Part shown: positions 1 to 7,666 of the stretch, piece after piece
How the letters are laid out: each line of letters opens with the position of its first letter
How positions within the stretch are numbered: the stretch's first letter is position 1
From: an uncultured Eubacteriales bacterium
GTDB lineage: Bacteria > Bacillota > Clostridia > Christensenellales > Borkfalkiaceae
Reading direction: 5' to 3'
Length of the DNA stretch: 13,326 bases
NCBI GenBank assembly: GCA_902767455.1
Contig: CACXHH010000161.1
Coordinates: 1 to 13,326 of the forward strand
The notes under the pieces: generated by a model
The model's database searches: none
Told to the model about the DNA's origin: nothing
Seen by the model: the letters and a program-made list of their open reading frames with translations, nothing else
Position numbers and translations under genes: made by a program

Positions 1-2
1 CC

Positions 3-3000
3 GACGCAGACGGGGTACACGTCACTTTCAAGAGAAACGTCGTAGGTTTCGTACGCATCAACTTCAAGGCGATCTCGGGAACGGACGTAAACCGCAACGA
101 ACAGGATTCTTCGGACGTAACGTTCTACCTTACTTCGGGCGTAAACGTTGCCGAAACGGCAAACTATAAGGCAACGAAAAACGGCACCTTGTTCATAAAT
201 AAGGTCTATATGCTCGACACGTCCGTTTTCTACTACCATAACGGAGAAGGCGTACGTCAGCTCAACTACAACGAAACTACGAGATTGATGGCGTTCTCTA
301 CGCGCGATAAAGCGGTAGAGTACGTCAGATACTACGAGATGCAGGATCTGGGCGTTCTCGAAATAAAAACGGCTTCGATGGCGTCTTCGCTCAACACGGG
401 CGACGGCAGCTTCCGTAAAGCTTCGGCGGACGCTTCGATCGTGGCTTCCGTAGGTCAAGTATGGTTGCGCTATAAACGCGCTACGTGGGATAACGCAACT
501 ACGTCCGACGCGTGGGTGTATTATTACTACGGCACGAGCTCGGAAATAGATCCCGAACGTCTGCCTGCGTCGCTCTCGTCGGCTATATCTCAGGTTTCCG
601 ATACGATTGTCGATCGCGGCGGATATACGTATCTCACGAGCGCCGACGGCAATCTCGACGAAAACGGCTCGCCCTATCTCGACAAACGTCAGATAGCTAC
701 CGACAGGCTTACGACTTTCGTAACGCTTTCCGGTAGCGAAATGCGCAGCGCGGTCGCTTTCTCGGGCGATCCCGCGATTTACGACAGCGAAGTCCAAACG
801 AGCGGCGGAGAAGTTTGCACGCTCGTCACCACCTATCAATTCACTTACGGTAACGGCACGAAGTTGTTCTACACCAACAAGGTGGACGCAAACGGCAACC
901 CCATCGACAAGGAATTCAAACTCCTTCCCGAAGGAACGGTTTTCGGAAGTCTTAACATAGACGGCGGCGTGTACTGGATGCGCGAGTGCGACGAAAAGGG
1001 CGTGCGCGATTACAAAGTCTATCTCGACAAGACCGCGCCGACGATAAACGTCGTATACGAAAACGCAAGAGGCGACGTCGTTGAACGCGAACTCGACGAA
1101 TCGGTCGACGGAATGAGCATCAACGGTAAGACGCTCAATATATTAGGTTTCAGCGACACGGTCGCCGAGATCGACAATATGTCTTACATAGCCGTATTAA
1201 AGAAGAACGGTGTGCTTTTGAACGTTTACCGCAAAGAAGATATCCCGTCGTCGGGCATAGCTATTTCCGAAGGACAGTATATCATAGAAATATCCGACCG
1301 TTCGGGCAACGTTTACAGGGTGAACGTTTCGATGAACTCCACGCCCATGACCGTTAAGATAACCGTCGAAGAAAACAGGTTCGTAAGGATAACGTGCAAC
1401 AGGGACACTTCCGAAATAAAGAACTTCGAGATATATCTCGACGGAAAACTTATCGAATCTAACTATTCGAGCAGTCTTACCTATTATCAGGCGGGCGTGT
1501 ACTCGATACGCGTCGAAGACTGGTTCGGCAACACCTTCTCGTACGATTACGAATTGAAGCGCGAGCTTCCCAAGCTCAACTGGTTCTACGAAGAGGACGA
1601 CGTATACGTCGGTTACGACGGTTCGCAACCGAGTCTTAAAATATCCAAGACGGGCGAACGCGAATATCAGATAGTGACCAACAAGATACTTATGTTCACT
1701 TTCGAGTCCTCTGCCGATTATTCGTACGAGTTCTCAGATAAGTCGCTTTCTTACACCGTGCGCGAATTCAACGGATTTACTCGTATACGCATAAACGACA
1801 CCACCGACTGGAGCGTTACCGTCCGCTACGCGAGATATCCCGACATTTACGTCGTGTATAACTGCGTTACCGACAGCGACGCGCCTATAATCAACGTCAC
1901 CGCCCGTCAGGACGTGGTAACTTACTTCGACGCGCGCCAGCTCGAATCGATGAATCTCGACGCCAAAGGCGACAGCGAAGAAAGCTTCACCCCCGAGTCG
2001 ATCTATTTCGCGGTCAACAAGACCGTTTCAAAAGGCGTTCGCGAAAACTCGGTCGTATATTCGCCGCTCATCACGTTGCAGTTCACCGATAAGTCGATAT
2101 GCAGCGAAGTGGAAATATATCTCGACGGAGTGATGATACGCGAATACACCGAAAGCGAAGGCGTAAACAACGTTACCGTCAACCGCTTCGGCGAATACCG
2201 TATCGTCGCGCGCGACACGCTCGGCAACGAATCGCAATTCTACTTCGTCAACAGGGTTGTCGACGACGCTCACTTCTATTCTGACGGCGAAGAAGTCGAT
2301 ATGAAACTCTCGCCTGCCGATTCGATAGTTTTGGGCGACGACGGCGAATATACTTATTCTCCCGACGTTTACGCTTACGATCACGTCGAAATGGAATACG
2401 ACGCAAGCGCAACGATAGTCGTTTTCGTCGAAAAGAACGGCGAAAGCAAGTATCTGAGATTTGAAAACGTCAACGGCGCGCTGTACGAGGTCGCTTACAG
2501 GCTTCTCCTGCACACCGACGAATTCGGCTCACCCATCTACGACGACGACGGCGAAGAAGTTTACTCCTACCGTCAGATCTACTCTTCTACGATAGTTGCG
2601 GACGTAAATTCCGTTGAAAACGGAAAATCTTACGTTCTCGCGAGCGCCGAAGACGCGGGCGCCGAAATATCCGTCCGCTTTGAAGACGGAAAGATGTTCT
2701 ACCGCGTAGACGCCCCCGACGACGGTGAAGCCACCGTTTCGATAAGGGTAACGTACAACGACGAGTATCAGCCTTACTTCGTCAAAGCGGTAATGTGCGG
2801 CGAGCTTCCCGAAATAACTTTCGAGATGACCGACGTAGAAGGCAAGAGCGTAACACCCGTTTCAACCGAAGAAGTCGTCTATATCAACGGCGAGTTCTTC
2901 ATAGCCGAAACGAGCTTTGCGAATATCACGGACGTTTCCATAGCGTATTCCGAAACCACCGAATTTACCGATTATCAATACGTTTACACGTCAACCGAGG

Positions 3001-5018
3001 GATATACCAAGCTTACCTTCAACGAAGAAGGCTTCTACTCGGTCGTCGTAAACAATATCTACGGCAGAGAAGCGAGATTCATAGTTATACTGGCTACCGA
3101 ATTGAGAGTCGTCCTCACCGCCGAATATCTCGACGGCGAGTCGAACAAATATTCGGTCAAGGAAGGCGAAACCTATAAGGCTAACGAAAGCGTTACCGTA
3201 GACGTGTTCTTCGAGCATATAACTTACGTTATGACCTATAACGGCGAAGAGCGCGAGCCCGTTACGCTTCGCGATAGTTCCGGCACCTGTACCGCCGTGT
3301 TCAAGGAAGCGGGCGAGTATAAACTCGTAATAAACGACGATTTCGGAAACGTGGTCGCGGTAAACTTCGAGATAAAGGACGTTCCCTTCTCGTTCAGTAA
3401 CGAATATCTTACCGGCTACAATGAAAAGGCGCTCCGCCGCGACGATCTCTACACTAACAAGCTTCTTTCGATCGACGCCGAAAAGATGATTGCCGACGGC
3501 GTTTTACAAGCCGTGCTTGCTTACGGCGACGAAGAATACGTGGTGTTCGACGTGCTCAAAGCAAACGGCGTGGCGCCCGACGACGAAAGACTTAACGAAG
3601 TGGTCGGAAGATGGGGCGACGGCGTTTATACGCTTATCTTACGCAACTCGTACGGTAACGTCTGCGCGGCGGCTATCCACTATATGGGCACGGATACGCT
3701 TTCCGTCACCAGACTTATCCGCACTTCGAGAGAGCCCGAAACTCTTGCCATAACCGCCGGCGAACTCAACAAGCTCTATTCCAACATGAGCATTACGTTT
3801 GAAACTACGGCGGGAAGATACGAGATACGTATCGACGGCAACAGAGCCGATATGCCGCTCGTGGTCGCTTACCCGACGGACGGCGAAGAAGCGGGCGAAT
3901 ACGTCAGAAGGATATCGTATATCGACGAATACGGCTTCGAGTACGAGTTCGAGGTAAATCTCGTCCGTAAGACGCTCGAGATAAACCTTGCCGACTTTAT
4001 GGACGTAGTCACGATAAACGACGTCGTTATGACGCAAGGAAACGTAATGATAAGATTCGACGAGTCCGTCGATTGCGAAGTATCGCACGCGGGCGGCGAG
4101 AGAGTTCCGTACTCTTCCGGTGAAGAACTCACCGCCGACGGCTCTTACCGCTTCTATATCACCGATATAGCCGGCAACGTGTTCACGACGATCATCAAGA
4201 AGGATACGCTCGTCGAGTATGCGTTCATAAGCGGAAACACCGAAAGGATAGTTGAAAAAGGTGGCGTGCTCACCGAAGGAAACGCGAGATTCATGCCCGT
4301 CAACAAAGATTCGGCAAAGATAGATCTCGTAGTCCTTAACGGCGAAGAATACGACGTTTCGAGAAGCGTAGGTTTTGGCGAAGCCGGTAAGTGGGAATTC
4401 ATAATTTCCGACGATATCGGCAACAAGTCTTACTACTACTTCTACGTCGTACCGCATTCGCTTTCGAGCTTCATTTACGATTCGCCTTACGGCTACAAGA
4501 TAACGGACGTTCAGTTCGACGCCGGCGACGGCATACTCGTTTCCTATCTCAGCGGAGTAAATCAATACGTTTATAACTCAAAGATGGTGTTTATGGAAAC
4601 GGGCTCGTACGTCGTGACGGTATCTTCGATAGCTACGGCTTCGCAGTTTACTTTCGGTATCACGATAGACAGAACGCCGCCTGCCGCAAGGCTCGTTGGC
4701 GTGGATAACGGCGGAGCGACGATACAGAACGTCACGCTTGCAGATTGTCAGGCGGGCGAAGTTATACGCGTCTATAAGGACGGTACGCTCACGCAGACTA
4801 CGACCGTCACTTCGGACAATATGAAGCTTCCCGAAATAAGGGAACAGGGCGAATACAAGATAGTTATCACCAACGACGCGGGCAACGAACAGGTGTTCGA
4901 GTTCACGAGGAAGTACACGGCGAACGCCGCGATGACTATAACCGTAATAGCCTCGTGTCTTTTGATAGCGATAGGTCTGTTCGTAATACTCATACTTCGC
5001 AAGCGCATTAAAGTTTAA
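3..5018 (+). CDS. Giant multi-Ig-like surface protein, 5' end outside the window
   Basis: The frame is open from the first complete codon at base 3 to TAA at 5016-5018, giving 1671 visible residues. A TTG at 189 could be taken as a start, but coding sequence continues upstream without a stop and there is no ribosome binding site there, so the gene is truncated by the window edge. The protein is acidic and rich in Tyr, Asp, Glu and Val. It is built from repeated beta-type modules, each ending in a pattern like G-x-Y-x-(I/V)-x-(I/V)-x-(D/N)-x-x-G-N. Boundary motifs typical of bacterial Ig-like domains (DKTAP at 1026-1040, DSDAP at 1872-1886, DRTPP at 4668-4682) are visible. The C-terminus has one transmembrane segment (visible residues about 1644-1665) and the tail RKRIKV, so the modules should lie outside the cell; no LPXTG sorting motif is present. 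The signal peptide would lie upstream. Next to a T4SS-like cluster it may be an adhesin or mating-pair surface protein (inference). Domain class is fairly sure; function is not. Confidence 0.85.
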   Translation, partial: DADGVHVTFKRNVVGFVRINFKAISGTDVNRNEQDSSDVTFYLTSGVNVAETANYKATKNGTLFINKVYMLDTSVFYYHNGEGVRQLNYNETTRLMAFSTRDKAVEYVRYYEMQDLGVLEIKTASMASSLNTGDGSFRKASADASIVASVGQVWLRYKRATWDNATTSDAWVYYYYGTSSEIDPERLPASLSSAISQVSDTIVDRGGYTYLTSADGNLDENGSPYLDKRQIATDRLTTFVTLSGSEMRSAVAFSGDPAIYDSEVQTSGGEVCTLVTTYQFTYGNGTKLFYTNKVDANGNPIDKEFKLLPEGTVFGSLNIDGGVYWMRECDEKGVRDYKVYLDKTAPTINVVYENARGDVVERELDESVDGMSINGKTLNILGFSDTVAEIDNMSYIAVLKKNGVLLNVYRKEDIPSSGIAISEGQYIIEISDRSGNVYRVNVSMNSTPMTVKITVEENRFVRITCNRDTSEIKNFEIYLDGKLIESNYSSSLTYYQAGVYSIRVEDWFGNTFSYDYELKRELPKLNWFYEEDDVYVGYDGSQPSLKISKTGEREYQIVTNKILMFTFESSADYSYEFSDKSLSYTVREFNGFTRIRINDTTDWSVTVRYARYPDIYVVYNCVTDSDAPIINVTARQDVVTYFDARQLESMNLDAKGDSEESFTPESIYFAVNKTVSKGVRENSVVYSPLITLQFTDKSICSEVEIYLDGVMIREYTESEGVNNVTVNRFGEYRIVARDTLGNESQFYFVNRVVDDAHFYSDGEEVDMKLSPADSIVLGDDGEYTYSPDVYAYDHVEMEYDASATIVVFVEKNGESKYLRFENVNGALYEVAYRLLLHTDEFGSPIYDDDGEEVYSYRQIYSSTIVADVNSVENGKSYVLASAEDAGAEISVRFEDGKMFYRVDAPDDGEATVSIRVTYNDEYQPYFVKAVMCGELPEITFEMTDVEGKSVTPVSTEEVVYINGEFFIAETSFANITDVSIAYSETTEFTDYQYVYTSTEGYTKLTFNEEGFYSVVVNNIYGREARFIVILATELRVVLTAEYLDGESNKYSVKEGETYKANESVTVDVFFEHITYVMTYNGEEREPVTLRDSSGTCTAVFKEAGEYKLVINDDFGNVVAVNFEIKDVPFSFSNEYLTGYNEKALRRDDLYTNKLLSIDAEKMIADGVLQAVLAYGDEEYVVFDVLKANGVAPDDERLNEVVGRWGDGVYTLILRNSYGNVCAAAIHYMGTDTLSVTRLIRTSREPETLAITAGELNKLYSNMSITFETTAGRYEIRIDGNRADMPLVVAYPTDGEEAGEYVRRISYIDEYGFEYEFEVNLVRKTLEINLADFMDVVTINDVVMTQGNVMIRFDESVDCEVSHAGGERVPYSSGEELTADGSYRFYITDIAGNVFTTIIKKDTLVEYAFISGNTERIVEKGGVLTEGNARFMPVNKDSAKIDLVVLNGEEYDVSRSVGFGEAGKWEFIISDDIGNKSYYYFYVVPHSLSSFIYDSPYGYKITDVQFDAGDGILVSYLSGVNQYVYNSKMVFMETGSYVVTVSSIATASQFTFGITIDRTPPAARLVGVDNGGATIQNVTLADCQAGEVIRVYKDGTLTQTTTVTSDNMKLPEIREQGEYKIVITNDAGNEQVFEFTRKYTANAAMTITVIASCLLIAIGLFVILILRKRIKV
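1269..4886 (+). repeat. Diverged tandem Ig-like modules within the giant surface protein
   Basis: At least eleven module ends with the pattern (A/E/D)-G-x-Y-x-(I/V/L)-x-(I/V)-x-(D/N)-x-x-G-(N) can be read. They lie near 1269, 1491, 2187, 3024, 3309, 3618, 3891, 4138, 4383, 4600 and 4845. Spacing in the second half is 74 to 103 residues, the usual size of bacterial Ig-like folds; the wider gaps at 1533-2187 and 2228-3024 probably hold more modules with weaker motifs. The units are diverged at the DNA level, so this is an old repeat array rather than a recent expansion. The copies near 3891 and 4600 lack the clean GN ending. Confidence 0.6.
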
Positions 5019-5031
5019 GCTTTAAACGCTT
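5001..5031 (+). other. Hairpin spanning the stop codon of the Ig gene
   Basis: AAGCG (5001-5005) pairs with CGCTT (5027-5031). Inside it TTAAAG (5008-5013) pairs with CTTTAA (5020-5025), leaving a 6-base loop that contains the TAA stop. There is a small internal loop (CA against A) and no U-run after it, so it is not a classical terminator. It could stabilise or process the upstream message. Seen directly in sequence; role is inference. Confidence 0.4.
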
Positions 5032-5046
5032 ATAAAACGGTTAATT

Positions 5047-5065
5047 CGTAGCGTAAAGCGTTACG
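5047..5065 (+). other. Hairpin flanked by ACGGTTAA direct repeats ahead of the pilin gene
   Basis: CGTAGCG (5047-5053) pairs with CGTTACG (5059-5065) with one G-T wobble around a 5-base loop. The 8-base direct repeat ACGGTTAA occurs at 5037-5044 and 5063-5070. The pilin ribosome binding site AAAGGAAGG follows at 5092-5100. I could not find a convincing promoter in this 93-base gap, so the pilin is likely read through from upstream, or uses a weak promoter I cannot call. Confidence 0.35.
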
Positions 5066-5111
5066 GTTAAATTAAATAACGAAATAATTTTAAAGGAAGG
5101 TAAAAACCACA

Positions 5112-5408
5112 ATGTTAACTCAGCTTTTGATGACTTCGGCAGAAATGACTAAGATCATTAACCCCATTCTCGAAGTATGCAAAATACTCGTACCCGCGCT
5201 TCTCGCAGTCGTAGGCGCGGTCGGCGCTATCTACTGCATCCTTCTCGGCGTTAAATACGCACGCGCAAGCGAACCGCAGGAACATGAAAACGCGAAGAAA
5301 GCTCTTCAGCACGCTATCGTCGGTTTTATTCTTATCTTCGTGCTTCTCATTATGTTGCAGGTAGGTATCTCCATCTTTACCGACTGGTGGCAGGGATATG
5401 CGTATTAA
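5112..5408 (+). CDS. VirB2/T4SS-type pilin-like small membrane protein
   Basis: This 98-residue protein has the layout of Gram-positive T4SS pilins: a short N-terminal stretch, hydrophobic segment 1 (about residues 25-50, rich in Ala, Val and Gly, with GAVGAIYCILLGVKYA), a charged loop (about 51-66, with EPQEHENAKKAL), and hydrophobic segment 2 (about 67-89), ending in an aromatic tail (WWQGYAY). The loop of small charged residues followed by K-K-A-L is typical of the T4SS_pilin and Mbov_0395-like families as I recall them. The start ATG at 5112 follows AAAGGAAGG with 11 bases of spacing. Its stop overlaps the start of the lipoprotein gene by 11 bases, pointing to translational coupling. It probably forms the extracellular or wall-spanning pilus or channel fibre of the T4SS. 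A role as another small two-segment secretion component cannot be excluded. Confidence 0.75.
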   Translation: MLTQLLMTSAEMTKIINPILEVCKILVPALLAVVGAVGAIYCILLGVKYARASEPQEHENAKKALQHAIVGFILIFVLLIMLQVGISIFTDWWQGYAY

Positions 5409-6051
5409 GAAGAAAGTTCACTTTCTTTTTATCGCTATCATAATAGCTTTTACGTTTGCTTTATCGGGTTGCTACTCGCTTGGCGACGCCACTAAGGACG
5501 ACGACGATTATTGCGATACTTATTCCGTTCGGCTTATCGACGAGAAGTCGAGCTCCCATAGCTATAATATGGAAGACTTCTACAACAAGGAAGCCGTCAA
5601 CGATTTCAAGACGGTAATGACGGAAGACGATAGGTCGGAATATACTTATATTCTGATCCAAACGGAAAAAGATCTGAACATAGGCGAAGTGGCGGTATAC
5701 GTCGATTCGTCCGTTCGTGCGCAAGTCAAAGTTCAGGCGTTTATTCTCGACGAAGACGATATCCCGACCAAAGTGTACACGGGAGAGGGCTGCGAATATA
5801 AAAAAGAAGATTGCAACGAGCCCGATCCCGCGACCGCTTTGAGCGAGATAACGTTTACCGTGTCCGGAATAAAAGACAAGTGGCACGATATGTTCCTGTC
5901 GTCCTGGAAACACGACGACGGAACCGTTTCCACCCGCTACGCAATAAAGGAAGGGCAGTATATCGCTTTACGAATAGTGAACAACTGCTACGATCCGGAA
6001 TTGACGAGAGTCCCGTTAAGGCTTACGTCCATTTTGATATACGCCGAATAA
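5398..6051 (+). CDS. Predicted lipoprotein of the T4SS-like cluster
   Basis: This 217-residue protein starts at an ATG inside the end of the pilin gene. Its N-terminus is a lipoprotein signal: basic MRIKKK, a hydrophobic core, then lipobox LSGC with the modified cysteine at residue 25. An acidic linker with DDDD at 34-37 follows, then a domain of about 170 residues that looks beta-rich and shows no family I recognise. Four further cysteines (39, 132, 139, 197) would permit two disulfides. It should be anchored on the outer face of the membrane. Position between pilin and channel genes suggests a structural or assembly part of the apparatus, perhaps playing the role VirB7-type lipoproteins have in Gram-negative systems; this is position-based inference with no sequence support. 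The gene ends at TAA 6049-6051 and is followed by a 196-base gap. Confidence 0.75.
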   Translation: MRIKKKVHFLFIAIIIAFTFALSGCYSLGDATKDDDDYCDTYSVRLIDEKSSSHSYNMEDFYNKEAVNDFKTVMTEDDRSEYTYILIQTEKDLNIGEVAVYVDSSVRAQVKVQAFILDEDDIPTKVYTGEGCEYKKEDCNEPDPATALSEITFTVSGIKDKWHDMFLSSWKHDDGTVSTRYAIKEGQYIALRIVNNCYDPELTRVPLRLTSILIYAE

Positions 6052-6078
6052 AAAGTGACGTGCTTTTTCGACGCCCGT

Positions 6079-6108
6079 AAAGCGGCGCCGACGAAAACCC
6101 GCTTTTTT
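6079..6108 (+). terminator. Possible intrinsic terminator or attenuator after the lipoprotein gene
   Basis: AAAGCGG (6079-6085) is perfectly complementary to CCGCTTT (6099-6105), with a 13-base loop that itself contains the palindrome CGGCGCCG overlapping the stem edge. Six T residues (6103-6108) follow. The stem is short for its loop, so partial read-through into the channel gene is likely. It would lower expression of the channel and ATPase relative to the pilin. Confidence 0.45.
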
Positions 6109-6143
6109 CCCGCGCGTTGAATACTTAAACTCAGAATATCGAC

Positions 6144-6191
6144 TGCAAGCGGCAGGCGTGCCTTTTAAGGTACGTTTAAAACCGCTTTGCA
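6144..6191 (+). other. Two-tier inverted repeat in the leader of the channel gene
   Basis: TGCAAGCGG (6144-6152) pairs with CCGCTTTGCA (6182-6191) with one bulged T. Inside, GCGTGCC (6156-6162) pairs with GGTACGT (6169-6175), including two G-T wobbles, around loop TTTTAA. It could be a structured RNA element between the terminator candidate and the ribosome binding site. Pairing is read directly; function is unknown. Confidence 0.4.
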
Positions 6192-6201
6192 AAAATACCG
6201 C

Positions 6202-6240
6202 CGAAAAGTTTCTTTTCGCTTTCAAATACTCCTAAAGGAG
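6202..6240 (+). promoter_or_regulatory. Hairpin plus strong ribosome binding site for the VirB6-like gene
   Basis: CGAAAAG (6202-6208) and CTTTTCG (6212-6218) form a perfect 7-base-pair hairpin with a TTT loop. Sixteen bases later comes AAAGGAG (6234-6240), a near-perfect Shine-Dalgarno sequence 7 bases before ATG 6248, which fixes the start of that gene. The hairpin leaves the ribosome site free. Confidence 0.5.
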
Positions 6241-6247
6241 AGAAAAA

Positions 6248-7663
6248 ATGTTTGACTGGTTTTGGGAGTTTCTATACGGAATCACAAAATCGCTGTTGCG
6301 CCTTATAGACGGGCTTATTTCGTGCGCCAACAAGTTGTGCGGCATAGAAACGGTAAATATCGCCGGAACGGAAACCGATCTCGTTACGTATATGTTAAGG
6401 AGCGATATAATATCCAACGGCTTTAAAATAGCCGCCGTGCTCGGGTTTATCGTGCTGATCTTTTTTACCATAGCAAGGATAATAATGGTCGTCACGAAAG
6501 AAAAGCCCGATATGTCGCCCGCGCAGGTCGCGGTAAAGGCGTTCAAAACGCTGTTGTTGTTTTTGTTCGTTCCGCTTATCATGCTCACGCTCGTATGGTC
6601 GCTCAACACGCTTATGGGCGTAGTGTACGCCGCAACGCGTAACGGAACGCAAGGATTAGGGAACTTCCTGTTCGGGGCGTTCTCGCAGGACGCGCACGTC
6701 GAAAATCAATACCTGTACGAAAGGATAGTGAGCGGCGCCGAAAGCTATATGGACACAGATCTCGTATCGAGCGCGATAAAGCTTAAAGATTTCGACTTCC
6801 TGTTCTCCTGGATAACGGGGCTCGTGTTGCTGTTCACGCTCGCGAACGCTCTCGTTCAGTTCGTAGACCGCGCGATAAGCGTAGGCGTGTTGTTCGTCGT
6901 GTCGCCGTTCTCGGTCGCTTCGTCCGTTCTCGACGACGGAAACAGATTCAAGCTGTGGCGCGAACAACTGCTCGTCAAGTTCATATCGGGTTACGGGATA
7001 ATCCTGTATCTGAACGTTTACTGTCTGCTGGTATCGATAATAACGCCGTCGTCGGTGGTATTCTTCGAGAGCGGATTTTTAAACGGGATATTCAAGCTGC
7101 TTATCATCATAGGCGGCGCGTTTGCGATGCAAAAGAGCGCGGCTCTTATCGGCAACCTTATCGGTTCGGGCGCAGGTTCGAGAGAACATATGGATTCCGC
7201 GCTTACGAGGCTTGGTATGGGCGCCGTGGGCGGCGGCTTCAAGTTGCTCGGTAAAGGTCTTTGGTCAGGCGGCAAGAAGTTGTTCGGCGGCAAGAAGAAA
7301 GACGAAGACAAAGATTCAAGTAAAGGGAAAGACAAGTCAGACGAGGATCAGAACAATCCGAACGAAGGCGATAAGATGGACGAGGATCCCAAATACGGAG
7401 ATAAGAAGGATCTTTCGGGCAAGCTCAAAAACGAAGGCGCCGCTTCTCCTGCCGCCAACGACAAGAAGGACGATAAGAAAGACGATAAGTCCGGCGAAGG
7501 CTCCGACGGAGCCAAAGACAACGCGAGCGGCGATAAGTTCAACGCAAACGACGATCTCAACAAGTCGCGAAGCGATACCGTCAAAGATTCGCTTGAAAAC
7601 TTTGAAAGCATCGGCAGTATAAACGACGACGATGACGACGAAGATTGGGAGGATTTAAGATAA
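6248..7663 (+). CDS. VirB6/TrbL-like polytopic T4SS channel protein with charged tail
   Basis: This 471-residue protein begins with an amphipathic aromatic stretch (MFDWFWEFLYG) followed by hydrophobic segments at about 58-82, 98-128, 183-205, 209-228, 244-273 and 280-307. The block with VSPFSVASSVLDDGNRFKLW (about 217-236), linking two membrane segments by a conserved Ser-Pro and a charged D-G-x-R-F-K-x-W turn, matches the pattern I remember for Mbov_0396-like and clostridial TrbL/VirB6-type proteins. A Gly-rich linker leads to a cytoplasmic tail (about 349-471) made mainly of Lys, Asp, Glu, Ser and Asn, with KKDDKKDDK-type runs and an acidic end. It probably forms the inner membrane channel and works with the VirB4 ATPase encoded 3 bases downstream. 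Membrane topology is clear; family assignment is by pattern and context. Confidence 0.75.
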   Translation: MFDWFWEFLYGITKSLLRLIDGLISCANKLCGIETVNIAGTETDLVTYMLRSDIISNGFKIAAVLGFIVLIFFTIARIIMVVTKEKPDMSPAQVAVKAFKTLLLFLFVPLIMLTLVWSLNTLMGVVYAATRNGTQGLGNFLFGAFSQDAHVENQYLYERIVSGAESYMDTDLVSSAIKLKDFDFLFSWITGLVLLFTLANALVQFVDRAISVGVLFVVSPFSVASSVLDDGNRFKLWREQLLVKFISGYGIILYLNVYCLLVSIITPSSVVFFESGFLNGIFKLLIIIGGAFAMQKSAALIGNLIGSGAGSREHMDSALTRLGMGAVGGGFKLLGKGLWSGGKKLFGGKKKDEDKDSSKGKDKSDEDQNNPNEGDKMDEDPKYGDKKDLSGKLKNEGAASPAANDKKDDKKDDKSGEGSDGAKDNASGDKFNANDDLNKSRSDTVKDSLENFESIGSINDDDDDEDWEDLR

Positions 7664-7666
7664 CCG

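Noticed and set aside
189..191. TTG at 189 as the start of the Ig protein
   Set aside because: The same frame is open back to base 3 with protein-like coding sequence and no ribosome binding site precedes the TTG, so the true start lies upstream of the window.
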